Assembly (NCBI GenBank): GCA_945872375.1
Contig: CAMBYR010000092.1
Location: 1-7,468, forward strand
Direction: 5' to 3'
Source: an uncultured Blautia sp.
Lineage (GTDB): Bacteria > Bacillota > Clostridia > Lachnospirales > Lachnospiraceae
Length of the DNA stretch: 7,468 nt
A model generated the notes under the pieces. That model was not told where the DNA came from, ran no database searches, and saw only the letters and a list, made by a program, of their open reading frames with translations. Below, one piece after another: positions 1 through 6,719 of this stretch. A program made the translations under genes and the position numbers. Positions within the stretch are counted from its first letter, which is position 1. Each line of letters opens with the position of its first letter.

Positions 1-774
1 ACCTTCCTTCGTCTCGCCCAGTGCTTCCACCACTTCATTGGTACGGATTACATGTACCGGTGTATCTGCCTGATCCTCTGCCGTATATCCCATACGGTAA
101 GCATTGATTTTGGCTCCGGTTCCCTCCACATCAGAAATATCCAGTTCAATTCTCACATAGTTTTCGCCTGCCATGGATTCTGTATTGAATACTGCATTTT
201 TCAATCTGAAATCATCTGCTCCCAGAATAAAGGAGGCGCTGCTGCTTCCTTCCGGAATCTGCACAGAGGCAGAAATGTTAAAAGCACACTGGGAGGCCGC
301 ATCCAGCTGAAGGTCCGGCGCACCAATCATCTGTGCACCATCCCAGGATTCTTTTGTCGTATCCATAAAGGCTGTTTCAAATGTTGCAGGTTCTGACTCC
401 AGGGTATTTCCCTCATGATCCGTAACCGTTACTTTCCAGGAATATGCAGTAACCGGCTTCAGCGTCTCGCCCCCATATTTAATCTCATTGGAAGCACTGC
501 TTTCCACCACACCGGAATCCCACACGACAGCATCCATATCATCCGTAACCACAATCTGATAAGACTTCTGAGCTGCCCCGATGGCATCCGAATGCATCTG
601 CCAGGAAAATGAAGGCTCTGCCTCATCCATGCCAAGAGGATTCACCATACCCTCTGTCTTCAGATTCACGATCATTGGTTCCGACTTTTCTGTCTCTGCA
701 AATACACTGACCGGCACAGAGGTAAATGCCACTGCCAGTCCCAAAAACAATGCCCCAGCTTTTTTCCTTTTCAT
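1..774 (-). CDS. Secreted GH78-type alpha-L-rhamnosidase, N-terminal 258 residues (cut by window edge)
   Basis: This is an open frame from ATG at 774 to the left edge with no stop. The first 26 residues form a classic signal peptide: the basic start MKRKKAG, a hydrophobic core LFLGLAVAF, and a likely cleavage after SVFA. The mature start carries the GH78 N-terminal signature: NPLG at residues 45-48, PSFSWQ at 54-59, SYQIVVTDD at 71-79, Y-SWKVTVTD-EGN at 111-123 and FETAF at about 132-136. These belong to the Ig-like and beta-sandwich modules that precede the (alpha/alpha)6 catalytic barrel. The barrel would lie beyond the window, so catalytic residues cannot be checked. AAGGAG sits 5 nt before the ATG, and the upstream GH2 stop is only 11 bp away, so the two are probably co-transcribed and translationally coupled. 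The family removes terminal alpha-L-rhamnose from plant polysaccharides and glycosides; export implies action outside the cell. The exact substrate is unknown. Confidence 0.85.
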   Translation of the reverse strand, partial: MKRKKAGALFLGLAVAFTSVPVSVFAETEKSEPMIVNLKTEGMVNPLGMDEAEPSFSWQMHSDAIGAAQKSYQIVVTDDMDAVVWDSGVVESSASNEIKYGGETLKPVTAYSWKVTVTDHEGNTLESEPATFETAFMDTTKESWDGAQMIGAPDLQLDAASQCAFNISASVQIPEGSSSASFILGADDFRLKNAVFNTESMAGENYVRIELDISDVEGTGAKINAYRMGYTAEDQADTPVHVIRTNEVVEALGETKEG

Positions 775-785
775 AGCTTCTCCTT

Positions 786-3226
786 TCATCCCTTTACCGG
801 AATTTCCACAACATATTTTCTGCTCTCATCCCTCACTGTAACCCTGACCGTTCCTGACTTCCCGGCACGCACAATCGCCATCGCCTCTCCATAATAGGTA
901 ACGGTGTGATCATCCGTATAATTGCCCTCCACATAGGCATTGGCACTTCCCAGTCCTGCCAGCGTTCCATTTTCCACGCTTAACGACAGGCAGTGCTTCT
1001 CCATGGGCTTCCAGATACCGTTTTCGTCCGTATACTGCAGCGGAATAAATACCAGGCCTTCCGGTTTCGCAAAATCCGTCTCCGGTTTTACCTGAAGGAT
1101 CGTTTCCGGCCCTGCGGTCCGCATAGTCTGTTTTCCAATGGTTTTTCCATGTTCATCATAGGATACCGCCGCAATTTCACCATCCTCATAAGCGATCTGA
1201 AAAACAGTACGGCAGTTTTTCTTCGGCATTTGCTTTTTCCCTGCGCTCTTTCCATTTACAAACAATTCTACTGTCGCTGCCCTCGCATATACCTCCACTG
1301 TGGTTGTCATTCCTGCACAGCCCCTCCATGACCAGCTCTCCAGAGCCTTTGTAAGCTGCCAGCCTGTAATGCGCAGTTTTTCCTTCTGATACACAGGCAT
1401 CACTGCCATGAACGGTCCTTTTTCGCGGTCAAAAGCAACTCTCGTATAAGCCGCCTCTGCACGGGGTTTTCCCAGAAGATCGATTCTGCCGTTTCCTCCG
1501 GTCATGCGGGTGGCAGGCTTTTCACCGGCAAAATTATAATCGCTGTATTCCGCGCAGCCTTCTCCTACCTCTCCGATATAATCCATTCCTGCCCAGACAA
1601 AATCGCCGATAATGCGCGGATGCTTTTTTGCCAGCTCATAGAAAGCATAGGCATCCTTGCAGAAGGTCTCGCTTCCCAGAATCAGACGGTTGGGATATTT
1701 TTTCAGATCATGTTTATAACGGTAAATGCCGTAATTATAGCCTGCCACATCCATGTTGGCAAAGGCGTCTCTGGTTTTCACATCACAGGGATACAGCGTG
1801 GCACCACACTTCATAAAACGGTCACCCATCATGCAGGCAAGAGTGTTATAAAATTCACTTCCGACAGGCTTTTTCTTCTTGCCGTCCTGTCTCTTTTTCT
1901 CTTCTGCAGCTTTCTTTGCTGCAGCCTCCGCAGCCTTCTTCGCAGCTGCTTCCGCGTTTTTCTTTGCCTTGTCATCGCTGTAAACTCCAAACCCTATGGA
2001 GCTTAAGAAATTGAAGAAAATATTGATACCGCAGGTTACCGGGCGGGTTCCATCCATCTGATTGATATAATCCGTCATTTTTCCGGTAAGCTCGATTCCT
2101 TTTTTCTGCGCTGTCTCCGATACCTCATTTCCTGTAGAATACATAATGACACATGGATGATTGTAGTCCTTTTCCACCATATCCTTCAGATCCTGCTGCC
2201 ACCAGTCCGTCATATAATTGGCATAATCATGTTCTGTCTTATGGATATACCATACATCCACATACTCATCCATCATCAGCATACCCAGGCGGTCGCAGGC
2301 ATCCAGAATAGCCTTGGAACAGGGATAATGAGCGGAACGAAGGGCGTTATAGCCGTTTTCCTTCAGGATGCGAACCTTGCGTTCCTCTGCCTCCGGAAAA
2401 GCGCAGGCCCCCAGAAGACCGTTGTCATGGTGGATGCATGCTCCCCTGAGTATTACGCGTTCTCCGTTGATCGCCAGTCCGACCGTGGGGTTGTATTCCA
2501 GAAGACGAACTCCAAAGGTTTCTTCGCATACATCTTCTCCGAACAAGGCCCTGCAGGTATACAGATTTGGATGTGTACAGCTCCACAGCTTTGCATCCGG
2601 GATCTCTATCCGAAAGACAGCCGTGTTCTTTATCGCCTGCGTTTCCTCCGATATCACTCTTTTTTCTCCGTCATAAATTTCTGCCTTTACCGGGCCATCT
2701 CCCGTTGTCTTTACCGTTACTTCTATTACCGCAGGCATGAAACTCAATGTGCGGATCCGAACTCCATTCAGAGGAATGTGTTTTTCCTCGCCCACCCAGA
2801 GGTACACCGGACGGTAAATTCCGGTACCGGAATACCAGCGGCTGTTGGGCTGATCTGTATTTTTTGCAATGACACGTATTTCGTTTTCTTTTTCGAAATC
2901 TACAAAACCTTCAAGATCCACATAAAAATTCGTATAGCCGTATGGACGAAAGGCAGCCTTTTTGTCGTTTATATAAACTTCCGCATTGTGGTATACACTC
3001 TCAAATTCCAGAATTATTTTTTTCCCGCATATTCCCGGGGCAATACAAATTTCTTTTTGTATTCGTAATCTCCCCCGATGTACCATCCAATGTTTCCCTC
3101 TCCCCGGCTCTCCTCACTTCGCGGCTCAGAAATCATAGCATCATGCGGCAGAGTTACGGCAAATTCACCCTCGTTTCTGGTAAGGCATCTGCATGTCCAG
3201 TCACGGTTAAAATCTACTTTTTTCAT
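786..3226 (-). CDS. GH2 beta-galactosidase/beta-glucuronidase-like enzyme, interrupted by a frameshift at an A7 run
   Basis: Two overlapping frames together make one GH2 protein of about 813 residues. The first starts at ATG 3226 (AAGGAG 7 nt upstream) and encodes 70 residues of sugar-binding domain (LPHDAMI, then YEYKKKFVLPREYAGKK) before TAA at 3016-3014. The second continues one base back: AGKK-IILEFESVYHNAEVYIN, PYGYTNFYVDL, SRWYSGTGIYR. Counting in the second frame from its ATG at 3086, the TIM barrel has the acid/base Glu at about 321 (STGNEVSE) and the nucleophile Glu at about 473 (LILGSETF). A C-terminal Ig-like region of the DUF4982 type follows. A Lys/Ala-rich stretch at about 371-406 interrupts the barrel. 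There is no signal peptide, so the enzyme is probably cytoplasmic. The family hydrolyses beta-linked galactose, glucuronate or related sugars; specificity cannot be fixed here. Flanking rhamnosidases suggest rhamnose-containing oligosaccharides. Either an A was lost (mutation or sequencing) or translation slips at the run. Confidence 0.85.
1869..1976 (-). other. Lys/Ala/Glu-rich low-complexity insert in the GH2 barrel
   Basis: The insert covers about 36 residues between GFGVYSDD and PVGSEFYN. It is built almost entirely of Lys, Ala and Glu, with units such as AEAAAKKA repeated, and ends in a run of four Lys. It should form a charged, solvent-exposed helix or a flexible linker between the acid/base and nucleophile segments. 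I recall comparable basic inserts at this place in related clostridial GH2 proteins, so it is probably a lineage feature rather than an assembly fault. Its function is unknown. Confidence 0.6.
3014..3023 (-). other. Slippery A AAA AAA heptamer followed directly by TAA
   Basis: On the minus strand the zero frame reads GCG GGA AAA AAA TAA. The seven A residues (3023-3017) form a perfect X-XXY-YYZ heptamer, and a -1 slip gives AAA AAA ATA ATT CTG, restoring KKIILEFE, which fits the GH2 family. No convincing stimulatory stem-loop follows, and no strong internal Shine-Dalgarno sequence precedes it. Simple loss of one A from an original run of eight therefore remains the plainer explanation. Confidence 0.6.
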
Positions 3227-3277
3227 CGCTCGTCTCCTTATTCAGTCTTGTTATAAGCTCCCATACTGACTAATGAT

Positions 3278-3306
3278 ATTCTAATCGATTCTGGTCATTT
3301 TGTGCA
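3278..3306 (-). promoter_or_regulatory. Possible promoter of the GH2 / secreted rhamnosidase pair
   Basis: A TAGAAT -10-like box (3283-3278) lies 17 bp from a weak -35, TGCACA (3306-3301), and would give a leader of about 45 nt before ATG 3226. The poor -35 lies inside one arm of an inverted repeat, as at activator-dependent promoters. The 170-bp gap after the upstream rhamnosidase has no clear terminator, so read-through from that gene is also possible. Confidence 0.35.
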
Positions 3307-3350
3307 GAAAGCAGCGCAAAAGGCCGTTTTTTTCACGTAAATTGCACAAA
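3299..3350. promoter_or_regulatory. Inverted repeat TTTGTGCA / TGCACAAA, 44 bp apart
   Basis: TTTGTGCA (3299-3306) and TGCACAAA (3343-3350) are perfect 8-bp inverted copies with a 44-bp offset, about four helical turns, just upstream of the GH2 gene. The proximal copy overlaps the proposed -35. This geometry would suit a regulator, such as an AraC or LacI type, that contacts two sites on one face of the helix. No such regulator gene is in the window. Confidence 0.3.
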
Positions 3351-3396
3351 CTACCGTTTACCCGAGATATACAAACAAAAATCGTTACTTTTCTGA

Positions 3397-4983
3397 TTAT
3401 TGTTGATTCTCCGGAAGATAGAACTTCCTCAGAAAATATGTCGGTGTACAGCTCCATGCATGGCAGAAGCTGTTCACAGCCACTGACCCATAGGGAGACT
3501 CATACTTATTATACGGATTGTACAATTCCCAGAATGTATCTGCGCCGTCACGGATCATTTCACCCCAGTAGCGTTTCATTTCATCAAGCGCACGATCTTT
3601 TTCGTCTGAACGGATGAGCGCATCAATATAGTGATGATACATATACGGAGTGACCATACGGATTCTTGGATTCACCTCAATCGTATGCAGAATCAGTTCC
3701 CGGTTTTTCTCTTTATCAAATACTCTTGCCAGAATCATCCAGACCTGTGTTGCCCAGGATATCTGACGATCCCTGCCGCTGACAAACAGCTTCTGCTCCT
3801 CATCCCAGAAGTGCCTGATCGCAGAACGTTTCAGCTCCTGCATTTTTTCATCCAGCCACAGAATGGTTTTTTCGTCACCCATATATTCTGCCAGACGAAT
3901 TCCGTACCTCATGGAATATATCAGAATTGCCAGGGAAGCCGCCTGTGTATTCAGACCTTCGCCCCAGTCCACAAAGCACCAGAATTCACCGCTTCTGTCG
4001 GGGATAACTCCCTCTTCATTTAAATAAGTCAGGCCGATCTCAATCTGTCTGATGGCAATTGGATACAGATCCTTCAGGGTTTTCTCATCTTTCGTTGCCC
4101 GGTAATAATCCAGAAGGACAGAGCCGTACAGCAGCGCATAATCAAAAAGATAGGTATCATCCGGTTCTATTTCCGGTTCCAGGAACAGGCATGCCGGAAT
4201 TTTTCCCTCGTTGAATGTCAGTCCGCCGAATAAGTAAAGACAGCGTTTCACCATCTCTGTATTATGAAATGTTTTATAGTTGGCTCTCGCCTGCAGCCGC
4301 AGGTCGCCCAGCCACATTCTCCGGTCACGCTTTGGTCCATCTTCAAAGACAAGCTGCATACAGTTTTTCAAAGTACGAATGCTGACCCTGTCGATTTCCT
4401 TCAGTACCTCATCCTCCGTTTGAATCCCCGGAACTGTTTCTTCACTGACCGCAGAAACAGCCTGCGCTGTCACTCCATTGATGACCAGGGAAAACTTCAG
4501 GGACACATCCAGCACTTTTATTTCCAGATAACGAAATGCATATCTTCTTGGCAGCTCAATTTTTGCCGGCAGTACATCTACATGAAGATATTCTTCCTGG
4601 ATCCAGCCTTTGCTGATCCAGCCGTTATATGAAGAAACATCCGTGTTCAGTTCATCCAGGCGTTCTGCAAATTTCAGGTATATATATGCGGGAGCATCCT
4701 GATGGCTGCCGGCAGATGCAAGATCCAGCGTTACATATCCCACATGATGATTCCCAAAATCCAGAATAACTTTCTCGTCTTTTTTCAGACGTTTCTCCTT
4801 TAACTTCTCCGGAGCTTCCTCTTCTGCTATAGCCGGTTCCGGATTCCCGTCCTGTTCCAGTGTCAAAAGCCGGACCGGTGCGATATCTGTCCTGTGCAGC
4901 TCCGGTTTCAGTTCCTCTGCAATGCTCAGAAACTCCTCATTTTTATGCACTTCAAATTCATCAAGAATGCAAACAGATGCCAT
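3397..4983 (-). CDS. Cytoplasmic GH78-type alpha-L-rhamnosidase (528 aa)
   Basis: The gene starts at ATG 4983, with AGGAGG 8 nt upstream. A beta-sandwich region covers roughly residues 1-180 (DEKVILDFGNHHVGYVTLDL; RYAFRYLEI). The (alpha/alpha)6-barrel follows, with the GH78 hallmark EDGPKRDRRMWLGD at 214-227. In it D215, D220 and D227 match the acidic cluster of GH78 enzymes. TFWE places the likely general base at E486, and the tail CHAWSCTPTYFL matches the family's conserved end. The protein is short for GH78, whose members often exceed 850 residues, because accessory N-terminal modules are missing. There is no signal peptide, so it should release L-rhamnose from imported oligosaccharides or glycosides. 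It precedes the GH2 gene by 170 bp in the same direction, and the two with the secreted GH78 gene look like one utilisation cluster. Substrate linkage cannot be predicted. Confidence 0.85.
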   Translation of the reverse strand: MASVCILDEFEVHKNEEFLSIAEELKPELHRTDIAPVRLLTLEQDGNPEPAIAEEEAPEKLKEKRLKKDEKVILDFGNHHVGYVTLDLASAGSHQDAPAYIYLKFAERLDELNTDVSSYNGWISKGWIQEEYLHVDVLPAKIELPRRYAFRYLEIKVLDVSLKFSLVINGVTAQAVSAVSEETVPGIQTEDEVLKEIDRVSIRTLKNCMQLVFEDGPKRDRRMWLGDLRLQARANYKTFHNTEMVKRCLYLFGGLTFNEGKIPACLFLEPEIEPDDTYLFDYALLYGSVLLDYYRATKDEKTLKDLYPIAIRQIEIGLTYLNEEGVIPDRSGEFWCFVDWGEGLNTQAASLAILIYSMRYGIRLAEYMGDEKTILWLDEKMQELKRSAIRHFWDEEQKLFVSGRDRQISWATQVWMILARVFDKEKNRELILHTIEVNPRIRMVTPYMYHHYIDALIRSDEKDRALDEMKRYWGEMIRDGADTFWELYNPYNKYESPYGSVAVNSFCHAWSCTPTYFLRKFYLPENQQ

Positions 4984-5123
4984 AAGATTTTCCTCCTGTT
5001 TTATGATCGCTTTTTAAATAATATTACTATAGAAAAGACCCTGTTCTAACACCGCTTGCGCTGAAAAACATACCTTTTGCGTTTCGCTTTTGTCAGATAC
5101 ACGGAAAAATTTCCTGAAAACCG
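4984..5123 (-). promoter_or_regulatory. Control region upstream of the cytoplasmic rhamnosidase
   Basis: This gap lies between the nitrilase terminator and ATG 4983. It holds the AGGAGG ribosome site (4997-4992) and TATAGT/TATTAT boxes in an AT-rich patch (5015-5032) without a good -35. Two related motifs, AGCGAAACGC (5088-5079) and AGCGCAAGCG (5062-5053), lie 26 bp apart in the same orientation. Because transcription from the right ends at the strong terminator, a promoter must lie here. A missing -35 next to paired motifs hints at an activator. Confidence 0.35.
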
Positions 5124-5156
5124 AAAAAAGCCCCGGAACCTTTACGGTTCCAGAGC
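5124..5156 (-). terminator. Rho-independent terminator of the nitrilase remnant
   Basis: Read on the minus strand, GCTCTGGAACC (5156-5146), loop GTAAA and GGTTCCGGGGC (5140-5130) form an 11-bp stem with two G-U pairs, followed by TTTTTT (5129-5124). The stem starts inside the last codons of the nitrilase remnant, and the TAA stop lies in the loop. It separates that remnant from the rhamnosidase cluster. Confidence 0.85.
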
Positions 5157-5647
5157 CCTTCTCCTGATGAATGGTTCCTCCACTCTATTCTCTGTCAGGA
5201 TCCCGTATTTTTCGGGATGCCTGTATGCATTTCCATGTACTTCACTTCTCCTGTAGTTTCTGAGCAGATCCATATCCAGCTCTGCCATGCAGATCTGTTC
5301 TTCTCCGTCCGCTTCCAGCAGGCAGGTGTCTCTGGATCCGGATAATTCTGGAAGGCAGGCAACTCCGTCAAATACGGAGGAATGTCCATTACAATCCGGC
5401 TTTCCTTCGGGGTAATTGCAGGTAGCAATCGCCATCATATTTTCATAGGCACGTCCCCGAAGCTGTGATAAACGGTTGAGCTCCATGGGACAGGCATTGG
5501 GAACCAGCACCAGTTCCGCACCCTTCAGCATTAAGATCCTTACGCTTTCAGGGAACTCTCTGTCGTAACATATCATGGAGCCAACCTTTACATTTCCGAT
5601 CCCTGTATCAAGATCTGCAGTAACGCTATTTTGAGTTTTTGATTCAT
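5142..5647 (-). pseudogene. Carbon-nitrogen hydrolase (nitrilase superfamily) with an internal deletion
   Basis: The C-terminal half is well preserved. SMICYDREFPES carries the catalytic Cys (codon 5570-5568), followed by GAELVLVPNACPMELNRL, RGRAYENMMAIATCNYP, NGHSSVFDG and EVHGNAYRHPEKYG. Homology runs upstream of the first in-frame ATG (5576) as ADLDTGIGNVKVG, so that ATG is not the true start. An N-terminus typical of the family, MNQKLKIALLQI, begins at ATG 5647 with AGGAG 11 nt before it, but in another frame that stops within 20 codons. About 110 residues are missing between the two parts, including the catalytic Glu and Lys. Intact relatives are about 270-residue amidases of the N-carbamoylputrescine amidase type. 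As read, the gene should be inactive. Its frame reopens at the shared GCAGATC, suggesting deletion between short repeats. Confidence 0.8.
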
Positions 5648-5742
5648 CACTGTAGTTTCTCCTGGTTGATTCTCTGACATTTAATCCTTTCGAGTCCGGA
5701 TTCTGTAATCACATTCCGCGCACATCCTGTATCATAACACAT
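5647..5742 (-). CDS. Possible 31-residue ORF overlapping the nitrilase start
   Basis: ATG at 5742 opens a short frame (MCYDTGCARNV to INQEKLQ) whose TGA overlaps the nitrilase ATG as TGATG, which would allow coupling. The frame stays open upstream to a stop inside the hairpin at 5779-5817, so it may be the tail of a decayed gene or chance. No ribosome site is evident and I do not recognise the product. Confidence 0.2.
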   Translation of the reverse strand: MCYDTGCARNVITESGLERIKCQRINQEKLQ

Positions 5743-5778
5743 AACGTCAGAATCATGAGCTGAAGCCGACTTACAACT

Positions 5779-5817
5779 ATTCGTAACTGTGAAGGCACTG
5801 AGCAGTTACGAATTTTT
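5779..5817 (+). repeat. Perfect 11-bp stem hairpin with a T-tract on the plus strand
   Basis: ATTCGTAACTG (5779-5789) and CAGTTACGAAT (5803-5813) pair perfectly around a 13-nt loop, with TTTTT at 5813-5817. It lies 21 bp after the TetR stop. The T-tract is on the plus strand, so it looks like a terminator facing the wrong way for the only genes here. On the minus strand it would be a weak terminator. It could also be a dispersed intergenic repeat unit. Confidence 0.5.
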
Positions 5818-5837
5818 CATAAAAAGCTGGCGAAACA

Positions 5838-6407
5838 TCAATTTTCCATAAACATCTCAAGGCTTTCTTTCAGCACATCCGTCTGCGATTTCAGATAAAA
5901 TTCATCTTCATACAATGCATAATGGACACAGGCTCTGACCAGCATGAAAATCAGCGGTGTCAGCTTTTGGGCGGGAATGCCGAGGTTTCCCTCCAGGGTT
6001 TTGGCATATTCCGTATATCGCTGATTCACACCGGCAAGGAACTTCTTGCCGTATTCCCGATATTTCGGGTGGGTATAGACCTGATACATCAGGCGGCATT
6101 TCTTCCCGTGTTTTTCTGCCATCCAGTATGGGATCTCGTCTATAAACCGCCACAGCTCCTCTGCATCTGTGGGCGCTTTCGCCATAACTTCCCCTTCCAC
6201 TTTACTCATACAGTATTCGGTGGATTTGATGATCAGGTCATCCTGGTTTTCGAAATACTGATATATGATCGCAACATTGCAGCCGTAGGTCTCTGCAATA
6301 GCCTGTAAGCTAATATCGGTCAGCCCTTTCTCTGCATAGCAGTCATAACATGTTTCCATGATCCCAATCTGTTTTGCCCTGCGGGCTTCTTTATTCACGG
6401 TACGCAA
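5838..6407 (-). CDS. TetR/AcrR-family transcriptional regulator (189 aa)
   Basis: The N-terminal helix-turn-helix is typical of TetR repressors: residues 13-29 IGIMETCYDCYAEKGLT, then DISLQAIAETYGCNVAIIYQYFENQDDL to about 58. Residues 60-189 form the variable ligand-binding and dimer helices, including WMAEKHGKKCRLMYQVYTHP and FMLVRACVHYALYEDEFY. Length is normal for the family. The start is TTG at 6407, chosen because AGGAGG lies 10 nt upstream; the in-frame GTG three codons later would be too far from it. A 20-bp palindrome just upstream suggests self-repression. The ligand and other targets are unknown. Its neighbour downstream is the dead nitrilase, while the sugar cluster lies beyond a terminator, so control of that cluster is possible but not shown. 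It may have controlled the nitrilase before its decay. Confidence 0.9.
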   Translation of the reverse strand: MRTVNKEARRAKQIGIMETCYDCYAEKGLTDISLQAIAETYGCNVAIIYQYFENQDDLIIKSTEYCMSKVEGEVMAKAPTDAEELWRFIDEIPYWMAEKHGKKCRLMYQVYTHPKYREYGKKFLAGVNQRYTEYAKTLEGNLGIPAQKLTPLIFMLVRACVHYALYEDEFYLKSQTDVLKESLEMFMEN

Positions 6408-6439
6408 TAGTTTCCCCTCCTATCAAAATCCAAACGGAC

Positions 6440-6466
6440 ATGTCTGCTGACGCAGACATCACTATA
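6440..6466 (-). promoter_or_regulatory. TetR-gene promoter -10 and 20-bp palindromic operator candidate
   Basis: ATGTCTGC (6440-6447), TGAC and GCAGACAT (6452-6459) make a perfect 8+4+8 palindrome. It lies directly downstream of a TATAGT -10-like box (6466-6461) and upstream of the AGGAGG ribosome site, so it would cover the transcription start. That is a usual place for a TetR autoregulatory operator. A clear -35 is not visible. Confidence 0.5.
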
Positions 6467-6490
6467 AATAAAAGTTGATTGCTCCGCATT

Positions 6491-6586
6491 TCATGCTCCC
6501 GCAATCACAACCTGCATTCGCAATCCGGCCTGTTGGCCTGCTTGCTCATACAGGTTAGCCCGTCCAATATCCATGTGCCTGCGCAT
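6491..6586 (-). CDS. Possible mini-ORF (27-31 aa) in the TetR leader
   Basis: ATG at 6574 gives 27 residues (MDIGRANLYEQAGQQAGLRM and onwards, ending IAGA). ATG at 6586 gives 31. Neither has a clear ribosome site, and the first start lies inside one arm of a palindrome. The composition looks protein-like, and the frame ends 84 bp before the TetR start. It may be a leader peptide, the remnant of a gene or chance; I do not recognise it. Confidence 0.25.
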   Translation of the reverse strand: MRRHMDIGRANLYEQAGQQAGLRMQVVIAGA

Positions 6587-6610
6587 GCAAGCATGCTACA
6601 TCACATGGAT
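6569..6610. repeat. 42-nt imperfect palindrome
   Basis: ATCCATGTG (6569-6577) pairs with CACATGGAT (6602-6610). Inside, after unpaired 5-nt flanks, GCATG-CAAG-CATGC closes the hairpin. The symmetry is far above what short intergenic DNA normally shows. It could fold in the TetR leader RNA or bind a dimeric protein as DNA. No T-tract follows, so it is not a terminator. Confidence 0.5.
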
Positions 6611-6645
6611 GCTGTCCGGGACTTTTATAGTAAATATCTATTTGT

Positions 6646-6674
6646 AGAATACGGCATTTTGCCTGGAATGTCAA
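6646..6674 (-). promoter_or_regulatory. Possible distal promoter towards the TetR gene
   Basis: A consensus TTGACA (6674-6669), a 17-bp spacer and TATTCT (6651-6646, 4 of 6 matches) form a plausible sigma-A promoter. A transcript from it would cross the 42-nt palindrome and the mini-ORF, giving a leader of roughly 230 nt before the TetR start. Confidence 0.35.
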
Positions 6675-6719
6675 CCCTATTTGATCTGCAATTAGATATT
6701 GTTTATGCACACGGAAAAA

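Noticed and set aside
2157..3068. Long plus-strand open frame (303 codons) opposite the GH2 gene
   Set aside because: It lies wholly antisense to a well-supported GH2 coding region, has Cys/Phe/Ile-rich composition typical of an antisense shadow, and matches no family I recognise.
3014..3086. Separate GH2 gene starting at ATG 3086
   Set aside because: The first 20 residues from this ATG do not fit the family, while the other frame carries the expected sugar-binding start with its own ribosome site.
3631..4632. Plus-strand open frames opposite the cytoplasmic rhamnosidase
   Set aside because: They are antisense to a GH78 gene with intact catalytic motifs; no ribosome sites or family features.
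5142..5576. Intact 144-residue nitrilase starting at 5576
   Set aside because: Family homology continues upstream of this ATG and the catalytic Glu and Lys region is absent, so it is a fragment.
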